Assembly: GCA_951802425.1 (NCBI GenBank)
Contig: OX637795.1
Span: forward strand, 4,010,501 to 4,074,500
DNA length: 64,000 nt
Direction of reading: 5' to 3'
DNA from: Clavaria fumosa
Taxonomy: Eukaryota; Basidiomycota; Agaricomycetes; Agaricales; Clavariaceae
The notes below the pieces were generated by a model. It worked only from the letters and a program-made list of their open reading frames with translations, did no database searches and had not been told where the DNA came from. Numbering within the stretch: the stretch's first letter is position 1; each line of letters begins with the position of its first letter. Positions 33,566 to 43,768 of the stretch are shown one piece after another. A program made the translations under genes and the position numbers.

Positions 33566-36500
33566 TCAAACGCATTGGAGTCCAAGAAGTTTGACAAAAT
33601 ATTCGAACTTGTACCGTGGTAGAGCTTTTGTAAATATGTCCGCCAAGTTCTCGTCACTAGTTATATATGAGATCTTGATTTTCTTGTCTTCAAGAGCTTC
33701 ACGCACGAAATGATATCGGATGTCGATGTGTTTGGTGCGAGCATGGAACTTGTTGTCTTGACAAATCACAATGGTAGACTGGTTGTCGCAACGAAGCGGT
33801 ACAGAGTTCTGCGGATCCCGCCCAAGTTCATCCAAGAATGCCCGAAGCCAGCAGGCTTCCTTCGCAGCATGGGCGGCCGCAATGTATTCTGCCTCGGTGC
33901 TCGACATCGCAATAATCGGCTGCCGTTTCGAACTCCAGGTGATTGCACCTTGTCCTAGTGTGAAAACGTAGCCCGAAATCGAATGCCGGTCTGATTGCGA
34001 AGCCCAATCCGCATCCGCATATCCTTCATATGCTCCACTTCGTCCTCCAAGAGTCAGCCAGAGATCTCGCGTCGTGTACAGGTATCTTATGACTCGCTTG
34101 ATTGCCTTCCAGTGCAATTCTGCTGGATTTTGGGTGAAGCGGGCGAGGAGACTGACTGCGAATTGAATATCCGGACGACTTATGACGGCTGCCCACAACA
34201 CACTCCCGCAGGCTTCCTGGTACGGTGCTGCGATGGGTTCAGCTGGGATTTGATCAGTCGAGTACGCTGCGCTGGGCTCAATCGGTGTATGTATCGGCGC
34301 AGAGTCAATGACTCGAAATCTTTGAGCTATCGTTGTGATATATTGCCTTTGGTTTATCGCGACCGTATTTGACGAGCGGTCCCGGCGGATTTCAAAACCC
34401 AGTAGCCATTTTATTTCACCCAGGTCAGTTATCTCGAAGAGTGCGGCAAGGCTCGTCTTGAAATTTTCAACAGCACGTAACGAGTTGGCGGCAACCATCA
34501 TGTCGTCTGTCGAAACTGTGACTACCGTGGCATCGTCGCCTTGGTTTTTGATGAAGACTGAGGCATCAAGCTTTGAGACAGAGAAGCCCATGTCCACAAA
34601 CGCCTTGGTCATCTTACGGTGCCATTGTCGCCCAGCTTGACGAAGGCCGTAAAGTCCCTTCAGCAGTCGGCAGACTTTGTCACCATCTTTCGCCTCTAGC
34701 AGACCAGCAGGAGCCTCCATATAAATCTCCTCCTCTATCTCAGCATTTAGGTAGGCTCCCACGACGTCAATTTGGTGTATTTCCCAGTCTGACACAGCCG
34801 CATGAGCCAGGACTGTCCTTATCGATGCCATCTTCGCCGCTGCAGCAAAAGTTTCCTCGTAATCGATTCCTCTCGTTTGGCGGTGTCCGCCAGCGACTAG
34901 CCTGGCCTTCCGCTTCACGACTTGTCCATTCGCATCAAGTTTTTCTTTGAAAATGGGTCGGCAGGGGATAACGGGCTTATCAGCGGGACGAGAGACGAGA
35001 TGCCAGGTGCGTCTTTTCCTCAATTGCTCCAGTTCGTTGTCCCAGGCCTTTTTCCACTCCTCAGCATGCGTACCGGCCAGCGCTTCAGCTAGCGTTGCCG
35101 GTTCATTGCCCATTCTCGTAGCAAGACAGAAGAGGGGGTCTCTGTCACCCTCATCATTGCTGTGGGCAATGTTTGCGACGTTTTGATGCCCTCGGTTGTG
35201 AAGATCTTTGTAGAAGCCTGGCTGGGGGCGAGATCTGTGGTGGAGAGGCATGGTTTCGTCAGGTTTGTCCATCGTTTCACTGGTGTCCTGTGTGTTGGTT
35301 GGTTTCTGTGCTGATGAGAGGTTTTCGCAGGGTGTAGGCGGCGTCTTCGAGGTGGTGGGATCGTCGTTTGGGCCTGGTGAGCTGGAATGAAGTATAGGGT
35401 GAGTGTTCAGGTTGTTTTTATCCTTCTCCCCCACAAGCTGAACTTCACCGGGCAAAATGATTTCATTCACTGAGGTCTTGAAGTCGAAGACGACTTCGCG
35501 CTCGGGCTTAACGATTCGCTTGTCAGGATAGTAGATTCGGTACCCTGTGCTTTCGTTATCATAGCCCACAAAGTACCCAGGTAATGCTCGGGCTTGTAGT
35601 TTTCCAGCGTCAACGACTTTGACCCATGCCTTCGTTCCAAATGGGATAGCGTTGGACATATCAGGCCTTTTGCCAAACCTGGCTTCGTAGGGTGTCATGC
35701 CATTGAGTGCGCGGGTTGGGGCACGGTTTTTGATCCACAGTGCATGATTAATTGCCTCGGTCCACAGGAATTTTGGGAGTTTCGCATCAATGAGCATAGC
35801 TCGAGCAAGTTCGAGCTTAGTGCGGTTGGTCCGCTCGGCAACACCAACCTGCTCATGCGTGTCATGGACTGTAAGTTCCCTTTTTGTTCCTTTTTGTGCA
35901 AGGTGCTTATCGAAGACTTTGTTTTTGAACTCGGTGCCTCGATCGGAGCGGAGGAACTTGACTTTGGCATTGTCGTGCGTTTCTATCCGTTTTTCGAAAC
36001 GTTCGTATGCTGACTGGACTTCGGTCTTTTTGGTTAGGAAATCTGTCTCTGTCCACCGTGTCGCATCGTCATTGAAGTCGACCGTATATCTCTTTCCTCC
36101 TAAGGATATGACAGCGGCAGGGCCCCAAAGGTCAGTGTGGATTCTTTCACCAAAAGTTTTTGCACGGTTTTCGGCCTCTTGTGGGAAAGGTTTTCTGTGC
36201 GGCTTGGCTTGGGCACATGCGTCACAGAATACTTCGTTAGAGGTTTCATCAAGCTCAATCCCCGTGATCTTCCCTGATCTGATGGCAGTCTTTACAGCCC
36301 CATATGAGATGTGGCCTAAGATCCGGTGTGCGTCGTATAAGGAGACTTTTCTCTTCGTGGCATTTGCATGTAGATGGTGCGAATTGAGCGCCGAGTTCCC
36401 ATTGAACTGGTATAGGTTTCCGACTAATGGGATCTTCCCTATAGTTTTGTTTGCAGGGGAGATTACGGTGCATACGCAGTTGCCAAAGAGTGCTCGGTAA

Positions 36501-37747
36501 CCGGCGCGGTCCAATCTCGGGACTGAGATTAATGTGAAGGCCAGGTCTGGTGAGTATCGGGCATCCTTTAATAGGATCCGTGTCGTCTTATCTTCGTTTG
36601 GGATATTTATCCAGACATCTCCCTTTCCAGTCGCATAGAATGTACGTCCATCTGCTGCCTTGATTGGCCGTGGGGGTGTAGTTACAAAGTTGACGAAGTT
36701 TTCATGTGTAGGGCAGAAGTGGACATCTGCGCCGCTATCCATGATGCCCTCGATCCTGGTAGGATCTCCCCTTTCTGTTTGAGCCATATCTGAGTAGTTG
36801 GAGCTGCAGTGGAAGGCGTAGTTGTCTTCGTCCGGGGTACTTGCAACATGAGCTGAGGTGGGGTTTCTCCCTTTTCTCCTGTTTCCCCACCATGCGGGGG
36901 TTTGTCCTTCTTTGCCGCCTCCTGTTCGGTAGCATTCTGCTTTCGTGTGACCAGTTCTTTCACAGTTGTCGCATTTTTTGTCAGAAGGTGGGTTTTTCTT
37001 AGGGAACTTTCCCCGGCCCTTTGCATAGAGAGCAGTGTCGCCTTGGTTGTCTGTACGCTCGGCAATCGCGCGGTGGCTGGCCTCTTCGAGTATAATCCGC
37101 ACGAGGTCCGTTGGCTCGATGGTTGACTTAGTAATAGATGCCGCATGAGTGATTGATGAGAGCAGTAGTCGATAACTCGGGGGCAGTGAGCCAATGATAA
37201 GCGTACTGAATTCCTCATCGGGTACTGAAGCTCCCATCGCAGCAAGCTCATCACGGAGTCTGATCATCCCTTCTAGGTGCTCCTTCATATCCGTGTCCTC
37301 ATGGCATCGCATTTCTGTCAGGCGACGCTTTGTGTCGACCTGGTGCAACTTGGACTTCGAGGTAGCATCTTCCTTGACTGCATCCCACATTTCCTTTGCA
37401 TTTTTTGCTTTGATTACAGATGCGAGTCGGGTTGAGACTGTGGTGTGTATCACATGGCGAGCCATGTATTCTCGCTGGTCGAATTCGTCGAGTCTGCGTT
37501 CCTTGGTCTCAATTTCGTCTTCTGTAGCTCGGACACCTGGTTTGGTAACAGGAAAACCATTCTCGAGCAGGTATTCGGTTGGCCGCCTTGCGGTACCCTC
37601 GACATGTCGTATGAGCCCTCGTGACCCCATTATGTTTCGGATTCTTGATTCGTAGTCAACCCAGTTGGATCCGTCATCACGTAGCTTAGGTAGTGCTTGG
37701 GGGTTACTGGTAGGGGAAGCCATGTCGAGCTCGTCCGCGGGTCTCAT
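33566..37747 (-). CDS. Gag-pol polyprotein of copia B, 1393 aa, intact
   Basis: Starts MRPADELDMASP; the Met at residue 9 (37723) is an alternative start. In order: copia gag (about 20-230), CCHC knuckle CDNCERTGHTKAEC (259-272), protease GIMDSGADVHF (about 334-344), GAG-pre-integrase (RILGHISYG ... CDACAQAK), integrase DDE core (HTDLWGP, RSDRGTEFKN, EQVGVAERTNR), an acidic Ser/Pro linker, RT (TWHLVSRP ... RKARLVAGG ... IDVVGAYLNA ... VSTDDMMVA) and RNase H (YADADWASQ, SSTEAEY, CDNQST, DIFTKALP). All catalytic residues expected for these domains are visible and there is no stop or frameshift. A single ORF means Gag and Pol are not separated by frameshifting. The product assembles particles, copies element RNA and integrates the cDNA. 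Confidence 0.95.
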   Translation of the reverse strand: MRPADELDMASPTSNPQALPKLRDDGSNWVDYESRIRNIMGSRGLIRHVEGTARRPTEYLLENGFPVTKPGVRATEDEIETKERRLDEFDQREYMARHVIHTTVSTRLASVIKAKNAKEMWDAVKEDATSKSKLHQVDTKRRLTEMRCHEDTDMKEHLEGMIRLRDELAAMGASVPDEEFSTLIIGSLPPSYRLLLSSITHAASITKSTIEPTDLVRIILEEASHRAIAERTDNQGDTALYAKGRGKFPKKNPPSDKKCDNCERTGHTKAECYRTGGGKEGQTPAWWGNRRKGRNPTSAHVASTPDEDNYAFHCSSNYSDMAQTERGDPTRIEGIMDSGADVHFCPTHENFVNFVTTPPRPIKAADGRTFYATGKGDVWINIPNEDKTTRILLKDARYSPDLAFTLISVPRLDRAGYRALFGNCVCTVISPANKTIGKIPLVGNLYQFNGNSALNSHHLHANATKRKVSLYDAHRILGHISYGAVKTAIRSGKITGIELDETSNEVFCDACAQAKPHRKPFPQEAENRAKTFGERIHTDLWGPAAVISLGGKRYTVDFNDDATRWTETDFLTKKTEVQSAYERFEKRIETHDNAKVKFLRSDRGTEFKNKVFDKHLAQKGTKRELTVHDTHEQVGVAERTNRTKLELARAMLIDAKLPKFLWTEAINHALWIKNRAPTRALNGMTPYEARFGKRPDMSNAIPFGTKAWVKVVDAGKLQARALPGYFVGYDNESTGYRIYYPDKRIVKPEREVVFDFKTSVNEIILPGEVQLVGEKDKNNLNTHPILHSSSPGPNDDPTTSKTPPTPCENLSSAQKPTNTQDTSETMDKPDETMPLHHRSRPQPGFYKDLHNRGHQNVANIAHSNDEGDRDPLFCLATRMGNEPATLAEALAGTHAEEWKKAWDNELEQLRKRRTWHLVSRPADKPVIPCRPIFKEKLDANGQVVKRKARLVAGGHRQTRGIDYEETFAAAAKMASIRTVLAHAAVSDWEIHQIDVVGAYLNAEIEEEIYMEAPAGLLEAKDGDKVCRLLKGLYGLRQAGRQWHRKMTKAFVDMGFSVSKLDASVFIKNQGDDATVVTVSTDDMMVAANSLRAVENFKTSLAALFEITDLGEIKWLLGFEIRRDRSSNTVAINQRQYITTIAQRFRVIDSAPIHTPIEPSAAYSTDQIPAEPIAAPYQEACGSVLWAAVISRPDIQFAVSLLARFTQNPAELHWKAIKRVIRYLYTTRDLWLTLGGRSGAYEGYADADWASQSDRHSISGYVFTLGQGAITWSSKRQPIIAMSSTEAEYIAAAHAAKEACWLRAFLDELGRDPQNSVPLRCDNQSTIVICQDNKFHARTKHIDIRYHFVREALEDKKIKISYITSDENLADIFTKALPRYKFEYFVKLLGLQCV

Positions 37748-37751
37748 AATC
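37738..37751 (-). promoter_or_regulatory. Primer-binding site of copia B
   Basis: The minus strand reads GATTATGAGACCCG immediately after the 5' LTR and includes the first ATG of gag-pol. It is identical to the site of copia A although the two LTRs are unrelated. Confidence 0.6.
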
Positions 37752-38010
37752 TATAGAGATTATGGGCGGGAGCAGCTAGGTTATAGTGAGCGTAACCTCA
37801 GTATAAGCAAGATACTGTATTGATATGGTAAAGATACCTAGGTTATAGTGAGCGTACTAAAGGCGCGTAAGTATCAATGAAGAAAGACTAGTCTAATAAA
37901 GACCACTCACACCTCAGTATAAGCAAGATACTGAGGTGCTCGTAGCGGAGCTAAGCGCGTATGTGGATAGAATTCAAAGTCCGACAAAATGTCCTACCGA
38001 ATATTCAATA
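37752..38010 (-). repeat. 5' LTR of copia B (259 bp)
   Basis: Reads identical to 33300-33558 over all 259 bp, implying recent insertion. Flanked by ACAGA at 38011-38015. Confidence 0.95.
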
Positions 38011-38015
38011 ACAGA

Positions 38016-38287
38016 GAATGGCGGCACACGATGTGCCACATTGTTGTGCCACCCTTCCTCCTTTATTCTTCCTTCGTTTCTTATGAACAATGACCCGTAG
38101 TTTACCCATAGTAGTACTTATACAGTTGATTCATCCCTGTAGGAGTTCATGCGTTCTCTTTCTTACTGTGTGAACTCCAGGTCAGTTATTCTGTCTACTT
38201 TACAACTTATCTTACACTAATAACACATGTTCTCTTTCTTACCACGTGAACTCCAGCTTTGTCACTGGTGCACCTGCACTGTTGAAA
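38016..38287 (+). repeat. Right part of the copia A 3' LTR
   Basis: Continues 33235-33299 and matches 29905-30176 of the 5' LTR. It ends TGTTGAAA before the AGCAT target duplicate. Confidence 0.85.
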
Positions 38288-38383
38288 AGCATAGGCAGCT
38301 GCAGATGCTCCACCAGCAAATAGGATGGCAAGGCCAGCAGCAGCAGCCACCGAAACAAGTGTTGACGAGGAAATGGCAGCCAT
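38288..38383 (-). pseudogene. PIF/Harbinger-like gene, first 32 codons
   Basis: The minus strand starts ATGGCTGCC at 38383 and encodes a hydrophobic Ala/Val-rich segment (LVSVAAAAGLAILFAGG) ending AAAYA. It joins in frame to SCFDKTPKHTSKL at 29834 when copia A and one AGCAT copy are removed. Such a hydrophobic N-terminus before the Harbinger-type helical domain is common in agaricomycete copies. No stops, so the gene was split rather than decayed by point mutation. Confidence 0.55.
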
Positions 38384-39660
38384 GGAACTATCTACTGCAA
38401 GTGTCACAATTTTTTGCTCAGCCCCAGATGTGTTCAGTCATTGCCCATCTCTATCTCAATCTCAAATCACCAGGTTTCTACCTGGTCACTCCTATGCAGT
38501 AAATCACCTACGGAACGAGCCACGGATTTCGGAATTTGCGGCATGTCAAGTGACTAGCCTGCGTCTCGTTCGTTCTCAGTCACCATCCCATATTATGTAA
38601 GTGATATGCGTTGCTCGTGTTTACACAACCATGAGAAGTAAAAGTATCCCACAATCGTGACATAGAAATGTCACTCTGTACCAGATCATGACCTACAAAA
38701 GTCACATGTGTGGCATTGACTGTCTGATGATGATGAATCAGGTTGGGGTTTGGTTCCCCATGTATTCACAGGGACGTCTAATATGAGACATGACGAATGA
38801 CTATTTATGCCCCTGGGACCATGTCCCACGCTCCTGGACATGACCACCTATTAACGGTCCTATTAACGGTTCCTCCCATCATTCCTTTCTCAGTCTCATT
38901 TGTAATATGTGCCTTTGTTAACCTGCACATTGCCCATTACCTGGACTAACCAGAGCCTCCTTATAGAGGTAACCCTGTGAAGAGTTGGTAGCTAGCCCAC
39001 CTCCACACCAGTATTGGTACAAATGCCCATGCGGTGTCCACGGACCCGTCCCAATTGGGGACTGGTCTACCAGCCTTTGTCATGGTTCAGCAGTTAATGG
39101 CTCACCCTGTATTGGTCATAGGATCGTGGAAGGTGACCACGGCTCCCACTGGCCCAGTTACCTCAGTGGTACCCTTTCCCAAGTCACAGGTCTGTCCCAA
39201 TTGGAAGCAGGGCTTATGTTGGGCGAACCAATGGCCTAATCGGGGACTGGTTCACCAGCCTCAAGTTTTGGCTGCTTTCCCACAACAGTCCATGGGTCCT
39301 ACACAAGCTCCCTATATAACGCGTTAGGGCCTGGGACCATTTCCTTTCCCAAGCAAGTAAGTGGCCAAGATTTCATTGTCCGATGTGGTGATGGTTGGTT
39401 GTCGTCTGCTACGATCGGTCCCTGTACCTGAGGCCACAAGCTACCCCACCACCGGCACGCTGACCCACCAGAATGGGCAACCCCACCCAGGGGTCCACGG
39501 CCTCAGCAGAAGCGCCAGGGTTGTCCCAGACCAGTTCCTCCCACATGACTATTGGTCTCAAAGAGTCGCCAATTAAGGCTCCCAGCTAGTCACTTTTACC
39601 TGCCAGCACATCATCACATGATGGTGATATCTGGGGAATTGATTTGACTGAGGATTTATA
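38384..39660. other. Non-coding, probable repeat debris
   Basis: No supported gene. Pro/Thr-rich open frames here are not convincing. A TATATAACG box (39311-39319), GGGACC/GGTCCC words and repeated CCCAATTGGG-like blocks suggest an LTR of an unrecognised element, but I could not find paired ends or target duplications. Confidence 0.35.
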
Positions 39661-39750
39661 ACGCCCCCTCAGCAGTTCGAACTCGTGACCCCAACTACGA
39701 GTTCGACCTGTGGCTGCATGGGACCTTTCTCCCACTGGGCCACGGGGCCC
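39661..39750 (-). repeat. tRNA-like sequence, possible SINE head
   Basis: On the minus strand TGGCCCAGTGG matches the Pol III A-box consensus. About 47 nt further, GAGTTCGAACTG resembles a B box (consensus GGTTCGANNCC), a spacing like that of a tRNA with a long variable arm. Outer segments GGCCCC and GGGGGC could pair as an acceptor stem. It is too diverged to name an isotype, so I read it as a tRNA-derived repeat or tRNA relic. Confidence 0.35.
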
Positions 39751-40825
39751 AATTGACCGTCTGCCTTACATGTCTGCCTTACATATTGATATGGTGTCTT
39801 CGCTACCATCCGCTGTTTTCCTATAGACAGGCCAGGGCATCTGTATTGATGTAGTCATCGGAACTGTGCGCTGTCCTTTGCGGTTGCGGTCCGCGATGCC
39901 CGAGGGCACCCAAGCTCGATGACGGAGAAGATGGGCGTGCTGGGCGTGTCGTGCAGAGATTGCCAGGACTCGTGCCGTGTGAGAAGCTGGGTGCGGAGGT
40001 CTGCGATAGGGTCACTGCGCGAGGGGAGTGTGTCGATTTAGTGCAGGCTGTGTAGCCGGAGAACTCGACTCCATTGTCTATTGGGAAAAATCCATTCTCA
40101 TTTGAGCAATGAAAAGAGGAATGGAGGGTCGAGATGTCACACCTGATGTCGCACCATACAGCCTGAGGGGCGTGCATGACCGTGTTCCCCGACCAGTGAC
40201 ACCGTGAAAGAAACTCCAAATGAAGGACCAGATGGTGATGGCCATGTTGGCTAGCCAGAGTCGCGGCTCCTTAGCGCATAAACGAGACGTACAAAAGTGT
40301 GATCCTTCGTACATGTCAACAAAAACTATTTCATTACTCCCTGTAACAGTATAGATATTGAAGATGCATGTCAGAAACCTGGTCACTGCCGTCGAAGATC
40401 GGCACTACCCTCTAGTAGCTCTGTCACAATCACGCACTTGCCACATTGAGATTTGGTGCGAAAATTGTCATATGCGAAATCGCTGCCGGACGCACTCTGA
40501 TCAGAAATAATTCGCCCTCTCGAACATGTCTTTCATCAACATCCCTCAGCTGCATCATTACATGCTTCAGCTTCGCACAAGGATATGTACCTTACTCAGG
40601 TCAACATTTACAATGGCAATGGCGTTGTGAGCCATGTTATCTCGTCTAAATTCCTCGCTCATGACTGTCGCAACCCACCTTCCCTCTCCCACTTCTGTCT
40701 TGTTCTCCGAATGAAACCGCGCATAAAAAAAAAGAAATCGAACACATGATGATGATATTTTGGGCACTGGGAACCAGGAAAGTCAGAGGGCGAAGATTTA
40801 GGAGTAGGTTGTTTGACCCACATCA
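39751..40825. other. No supported gene; two weak minus-strand frames
   Basis: Frames at 39821-40219 and 40078-40386 (minus) overlap in different phases and include one hydrophobic stretch (IWSFIWSFFHGV), but no start, splice pattern or family signal holds them together. They could be exons of a degenerate host gene. Confidence 0.3.
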
Positions 40826-41398
40826 TTAAACTTGAGCACACATTTGCTTGACCTTCTCCACAACCTCCCTTAAACGCTTCGCCCCTTCCGGTTGCAAAGC
40901 ATCGCAGTCCCAACGATTGATGGGTGCGACGTCCGTGAGAAGCGAAGGGTGGGGTTGGATAAACTCTGGCTGTAATTGCTGCGTCGCTGAATCATATTCG
41001 TAGAAGGCCAGACGAGTACCGAACGCGCTGATGCCGTGAAGGGTGGGGATCGCTAGGATCTGTCGGAGATCCCTGAATCGGCGTCTCATTTGGACATCGG
41101 CTTCTTCGCGTTTTGAGTCGTAAGGAAAAGCGGCAGGAGGTTTTATCTCCATGAAGAAAACTGGATGTCGATTAACTTCTACCAGAAGAACTGCGACAAG
41201 GTCGATGCTCTCCTGAGCGCCTTGCAGTGCTGTACTTTTGAACTGGGGCACAACTTCATAAGGGCCATCCACCGAGAACATAGTGTAGAGAAGCCGAGTG
41301 TATGGCCCATAGAAGACAGATTCATCTTTGCCACCAGGATCGCTGAGGATAGCAGAATTGAAGGATTGGTGCGTATACTGAGGCCAGGCTTCGGCCAT
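40826..41398 (-). CDS. Hypothetical protein, possible PD-(D/E)XK-like fold, 190 aa
   Basis: The natural start is ATG at 41398 (MAEAWPQYTHQ); the frame is open 25 codons further upstream. A conserved-looking core has SIDLVAVLLVEVNRHPVFFM followed by EIKPP. The Asp about 18 residues before Glu-x-Lys fits the PD-(D/E)XK nuclease-type active site, though this is inference from the pattern. The rest is hydrophilic with no membrane segment. I recall similar short proteins as multicopy families in agaricomycetes, often near transposons, but cannot name the family. It is an intact single exon in a repeat-rich setting, so it may be mobile-associated or a recent gene copy. Confidence 0.6.
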   Translation of the reverse strand: MAEAWPQYTHQSFNSAILSDPGGKDESVFYGPYTRLLYTMFSVDGPYEVVPQFKSTALQGAQESIDLVAVLLVEVNRHPVFFMEIKPPAAFPYDSKREEADVQMRRRFRDLRQILAIPTLHGISAFGTRLAFYEYDSATQQLQPEFIQPHPSLLTDVAPINRWDCDALQPEGAKRLREVVEKVKQMCAQV

Positions 41399-41814
41399 TG
41401 CGATGGTGCAAGGCAGAATGTGTTTGCCTTTGTACTTGTTTGTACACCAGTCGCTGTTAGGTTTTGGCCCCAACTAGAGTCACATGAGTCACATCACAGT
41501 CACCAAACAAGAGCAAGTAATAAATAAAATAATACACAGTGCCCTGCCCACCAATACCTCTATCATCTCGACAGTCCGCACCCTCACATGGCTGCTCTTG
41601 CTACATGCCACTCGCTTCCATGACACCTCTCATCTCCTTCTTGGCACCTGCCTCACTACGCTCTCCATTGATCTCATTTCCGGCGTTGCTCAAGGCCAAG
41701 GGTTCGCCCTCAGAGAGCAGGCAGAGGAACAATGGGTGGGTCCAGGCTGGGACAGCATGGCACCAGAGCATGGGCAAGTTCCCATGCTCAAGGTCTGCCT
41801 CCCCCTGAAAGATA

Positions 41815-42740
41815 TTGCTAAGATCCACCCATCTGCCCTAGCCTCATGTCCTAACCCGACTAGCCTGGACCCTTAATCTCAAACTGTGACACGTCTGTCA
41901 CAGCTCAGCCCCTATCATCCTCTTCTTCTTTACCCTGCCTGTGGTGTGTAACAGAACCACATGAAATTTTTACTGTGTGTAGATACACATGACCAGACCC
42001 AGAGGAAGTCTACTGTGACCCTCCCCAAGTGATACTGAGTGCCCAAGGCCCGGATCTTTGTTTTACAGCTACATACCAGTGAATTGGTAGTGTACAGGGC
42101 AAGGAAAGGCCCTCACATAGTCCTTCTAGTAGTTTCCTGGTCCAGTGGACAGGGCCCTTGCTCTGTGACCATTGTCAGAAGGGCCATGGGCAACTCATTA
42201 GGAGTTGTGGAGTGACCACCTGGGACACCATTTGGGCCCCATGCTAGCAATAGTTTCATAGAATAAGAGTTCTATAGGTACATAAGTACATAGAAGAGCA
42301 GCCTGAGAGGACAGGACTGCTAAGAGATTGAAGAAATCCTGAGTGCCCAAGGCCTGGAACTTTATTTACAGTGTCCAGGGCCTGTGATGGCAGACCATGT
42401 CGCCCTGCCTGCAGCCCAACCAATGAGGCTTGACCTATCTGTGGCCCCCTTCAATGGGAAGAAAAGGAACTTTTGTACATTCCTTCAATCCCTTCACCTC
42501 CTGTTTATGGCGAACCCGACTACCTATGCTACAGACCTGGTGAAGGTCCTCTTTGCTCTGAGCAAAATTAATGGAGATGGATTCGCTGCTGAATGGGCGA
42601 ATATGAAAGCGGAAGAGATCCTGGGTAGTGGCAAGGCTGGAACCTGGGTGGTGTTTGTGGAGGAAATGAGGTGGGCATTTGATGACCCAAACAACCATGC
42701 AACTGCTCTTGCAGATATTGCTGGGTTGAAACAGGGTATG
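41815..42740 (+). mobile_element. Gypsy family A fragment: LTR 3' part and truncated gag
   Basis: The LTR part (about 41815-42248, ending TGCTAGCA) and the leader match 60290-60858. Gag starts at ATG 42387 and follows the 60862 copy for about 115 codons up to DIAGLKQG, then breaks at about 42737 against an inverted second fragment. Together with 42741-45290 it forms a large palindrome. Confidence 0.75.
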
Positions 42741-43037
42741 TCACTTTAGCCAGTCATGCCCAAGGATCACCATGTGAGACTGGGTCTTTCCTAACAGGAA
42801 GTGGATCCGCTCCTGGTGGTCACCAACTGCAACAAGCAAGTCCATCCCATACCAGATTTTTCCATTCCTGTTCTGCATCCCATCCACATTATACATGGTG
42901 ATTGGGTTCAGCAGGAGGGAGGGTTCTAGTCCCACTTTTTTCGCCCACTCCAAGTCCATAAAGCAGTTGGTGCAGCCTGAGTCGACAAGGGCTTTTGTAG
43001 TTGCACATTTGCCAGTGCTGAGAGCTTCCAGGTGCAC
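42741..43037 (-). pseudogene. Protease of the inverted family A copy
   Basis: Encodes ALVDSGCTNCFMDLEWAKK, a canonical retropepsin Asp-Ser-Gly, then NPITMYNVDG and LLGKTQSHMVILGHDWLK, matching 61985-62270 of the right-hand element. Stops at the palindrome junction. Confidence 0.78.
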
Positions 43038-43768
43038 CCGGATGGAGAGCTCTCAGGGCATATGCAATAGGGTGTCCTTCAGCACCTCTGCAAGGCGCTT
43101 TGTCGGCTCCACTTTCCTACTAGTTCCCATTTCTGTTTTCAGTATTTCGCTCTTAGCAGTTTCCATTTCTGCTTTGTCCTTCATCTCAGCCCCAATCTGG
43201 GTGTGTCTCTGCTGCAAGATAGTATATTTAGGGATACTAGCTGCGGATACAGGGACGGGAGGGGGGCTGGGGTATCTACTCCCGAGGCTCCAGTTTGGAC
43301 TTACTGGGCCTCGTCTCCAAAATCCTGCTCCTCAACAGGAGCCTTTCTCTCTCTTTCGAGCAACTTCACCTGGTCTCAGAGCAGCACGATCTCATTCTCA
43401 TAGTCTTCCGCATTCCATCCTTGGCTTTCCACGGCGCAGGCCTGCGGCCTCAGGGTCTGTGGGCGTGTATCTGGGAGTGGGCATTCTCTCACAATATGAC
43501 CAGCCTGGCCACATCAGAAGCAAGTGCGCGCCACTCCTGGAACTCGGACACGATCCACCACCATGGCGTCGCTGGCACTGGCATAATGTGGCATGGACTG
43601 AGGGGCAGGGGTGCGGGCCAGTGGCTGGGCCATGGCAGGGCGGGGGGCGAATGCGGGAGCATGGGGCAGGGTCGTGGGAGCGGGAGCGGGACGGGTTTGG
43701 AAGGGGGGGCGGTTGGTCGTGGGTGGGACAGGGCGAGCGGAGTTCTGCTGTGCGATTACTCCATCGAA

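Larger units (their letters stand above)
33300..38010 (-). mobile_element. Copia B: intact Ty1/copia element
   Basis: 4711 bp. LTRs 33300-33558 and 37752-38010 are 259 bp each and read identical. The target duplication ACAGA is perfect (33295-33299, 38011-38015). One uninterrupted gag-pol ORF is present, with a primer site at 37738-37751 and a purine tract GAGGGGGAG (minus strand, 33559-33567) abutting the 3' LTR. The stop codon overlaps the purine tract and the first ATG lies in the primer site, so there is almost no spacer. It is inserted in the 3' LTR of copia A. Everything needed for autonomous transposition appears present. Confidence 0.96.
29840..38287 (+). mobile_element. Copia A: decayed Ty1/copia element, host of copia B
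   Basis: 5' LTR 29840-30176 (337 bp). The 3' LTR is split into 33235-33299 and 38016-38287 (also 337 bp). Target duplication AGCAT at 29835-29839 and 38288-38292. Primer site 30177-30190, gag 30181-31047, pol 31048-33168. Without copia B (4711 bp plus 5-bp duplication) it is about 3.7 kb, short because the RT core is deleted. A purine tract AGTGGGAG precedes the 3' LTR. It lies in exon 1 of a Harbinger-like gene. Confidence 0.92.

Noticed and set aside
38384..39660. Solo LTR
   Set aside because: TATA-like box and repeated words are suggestive, but no TG...CA ends with a target duplication could be found.
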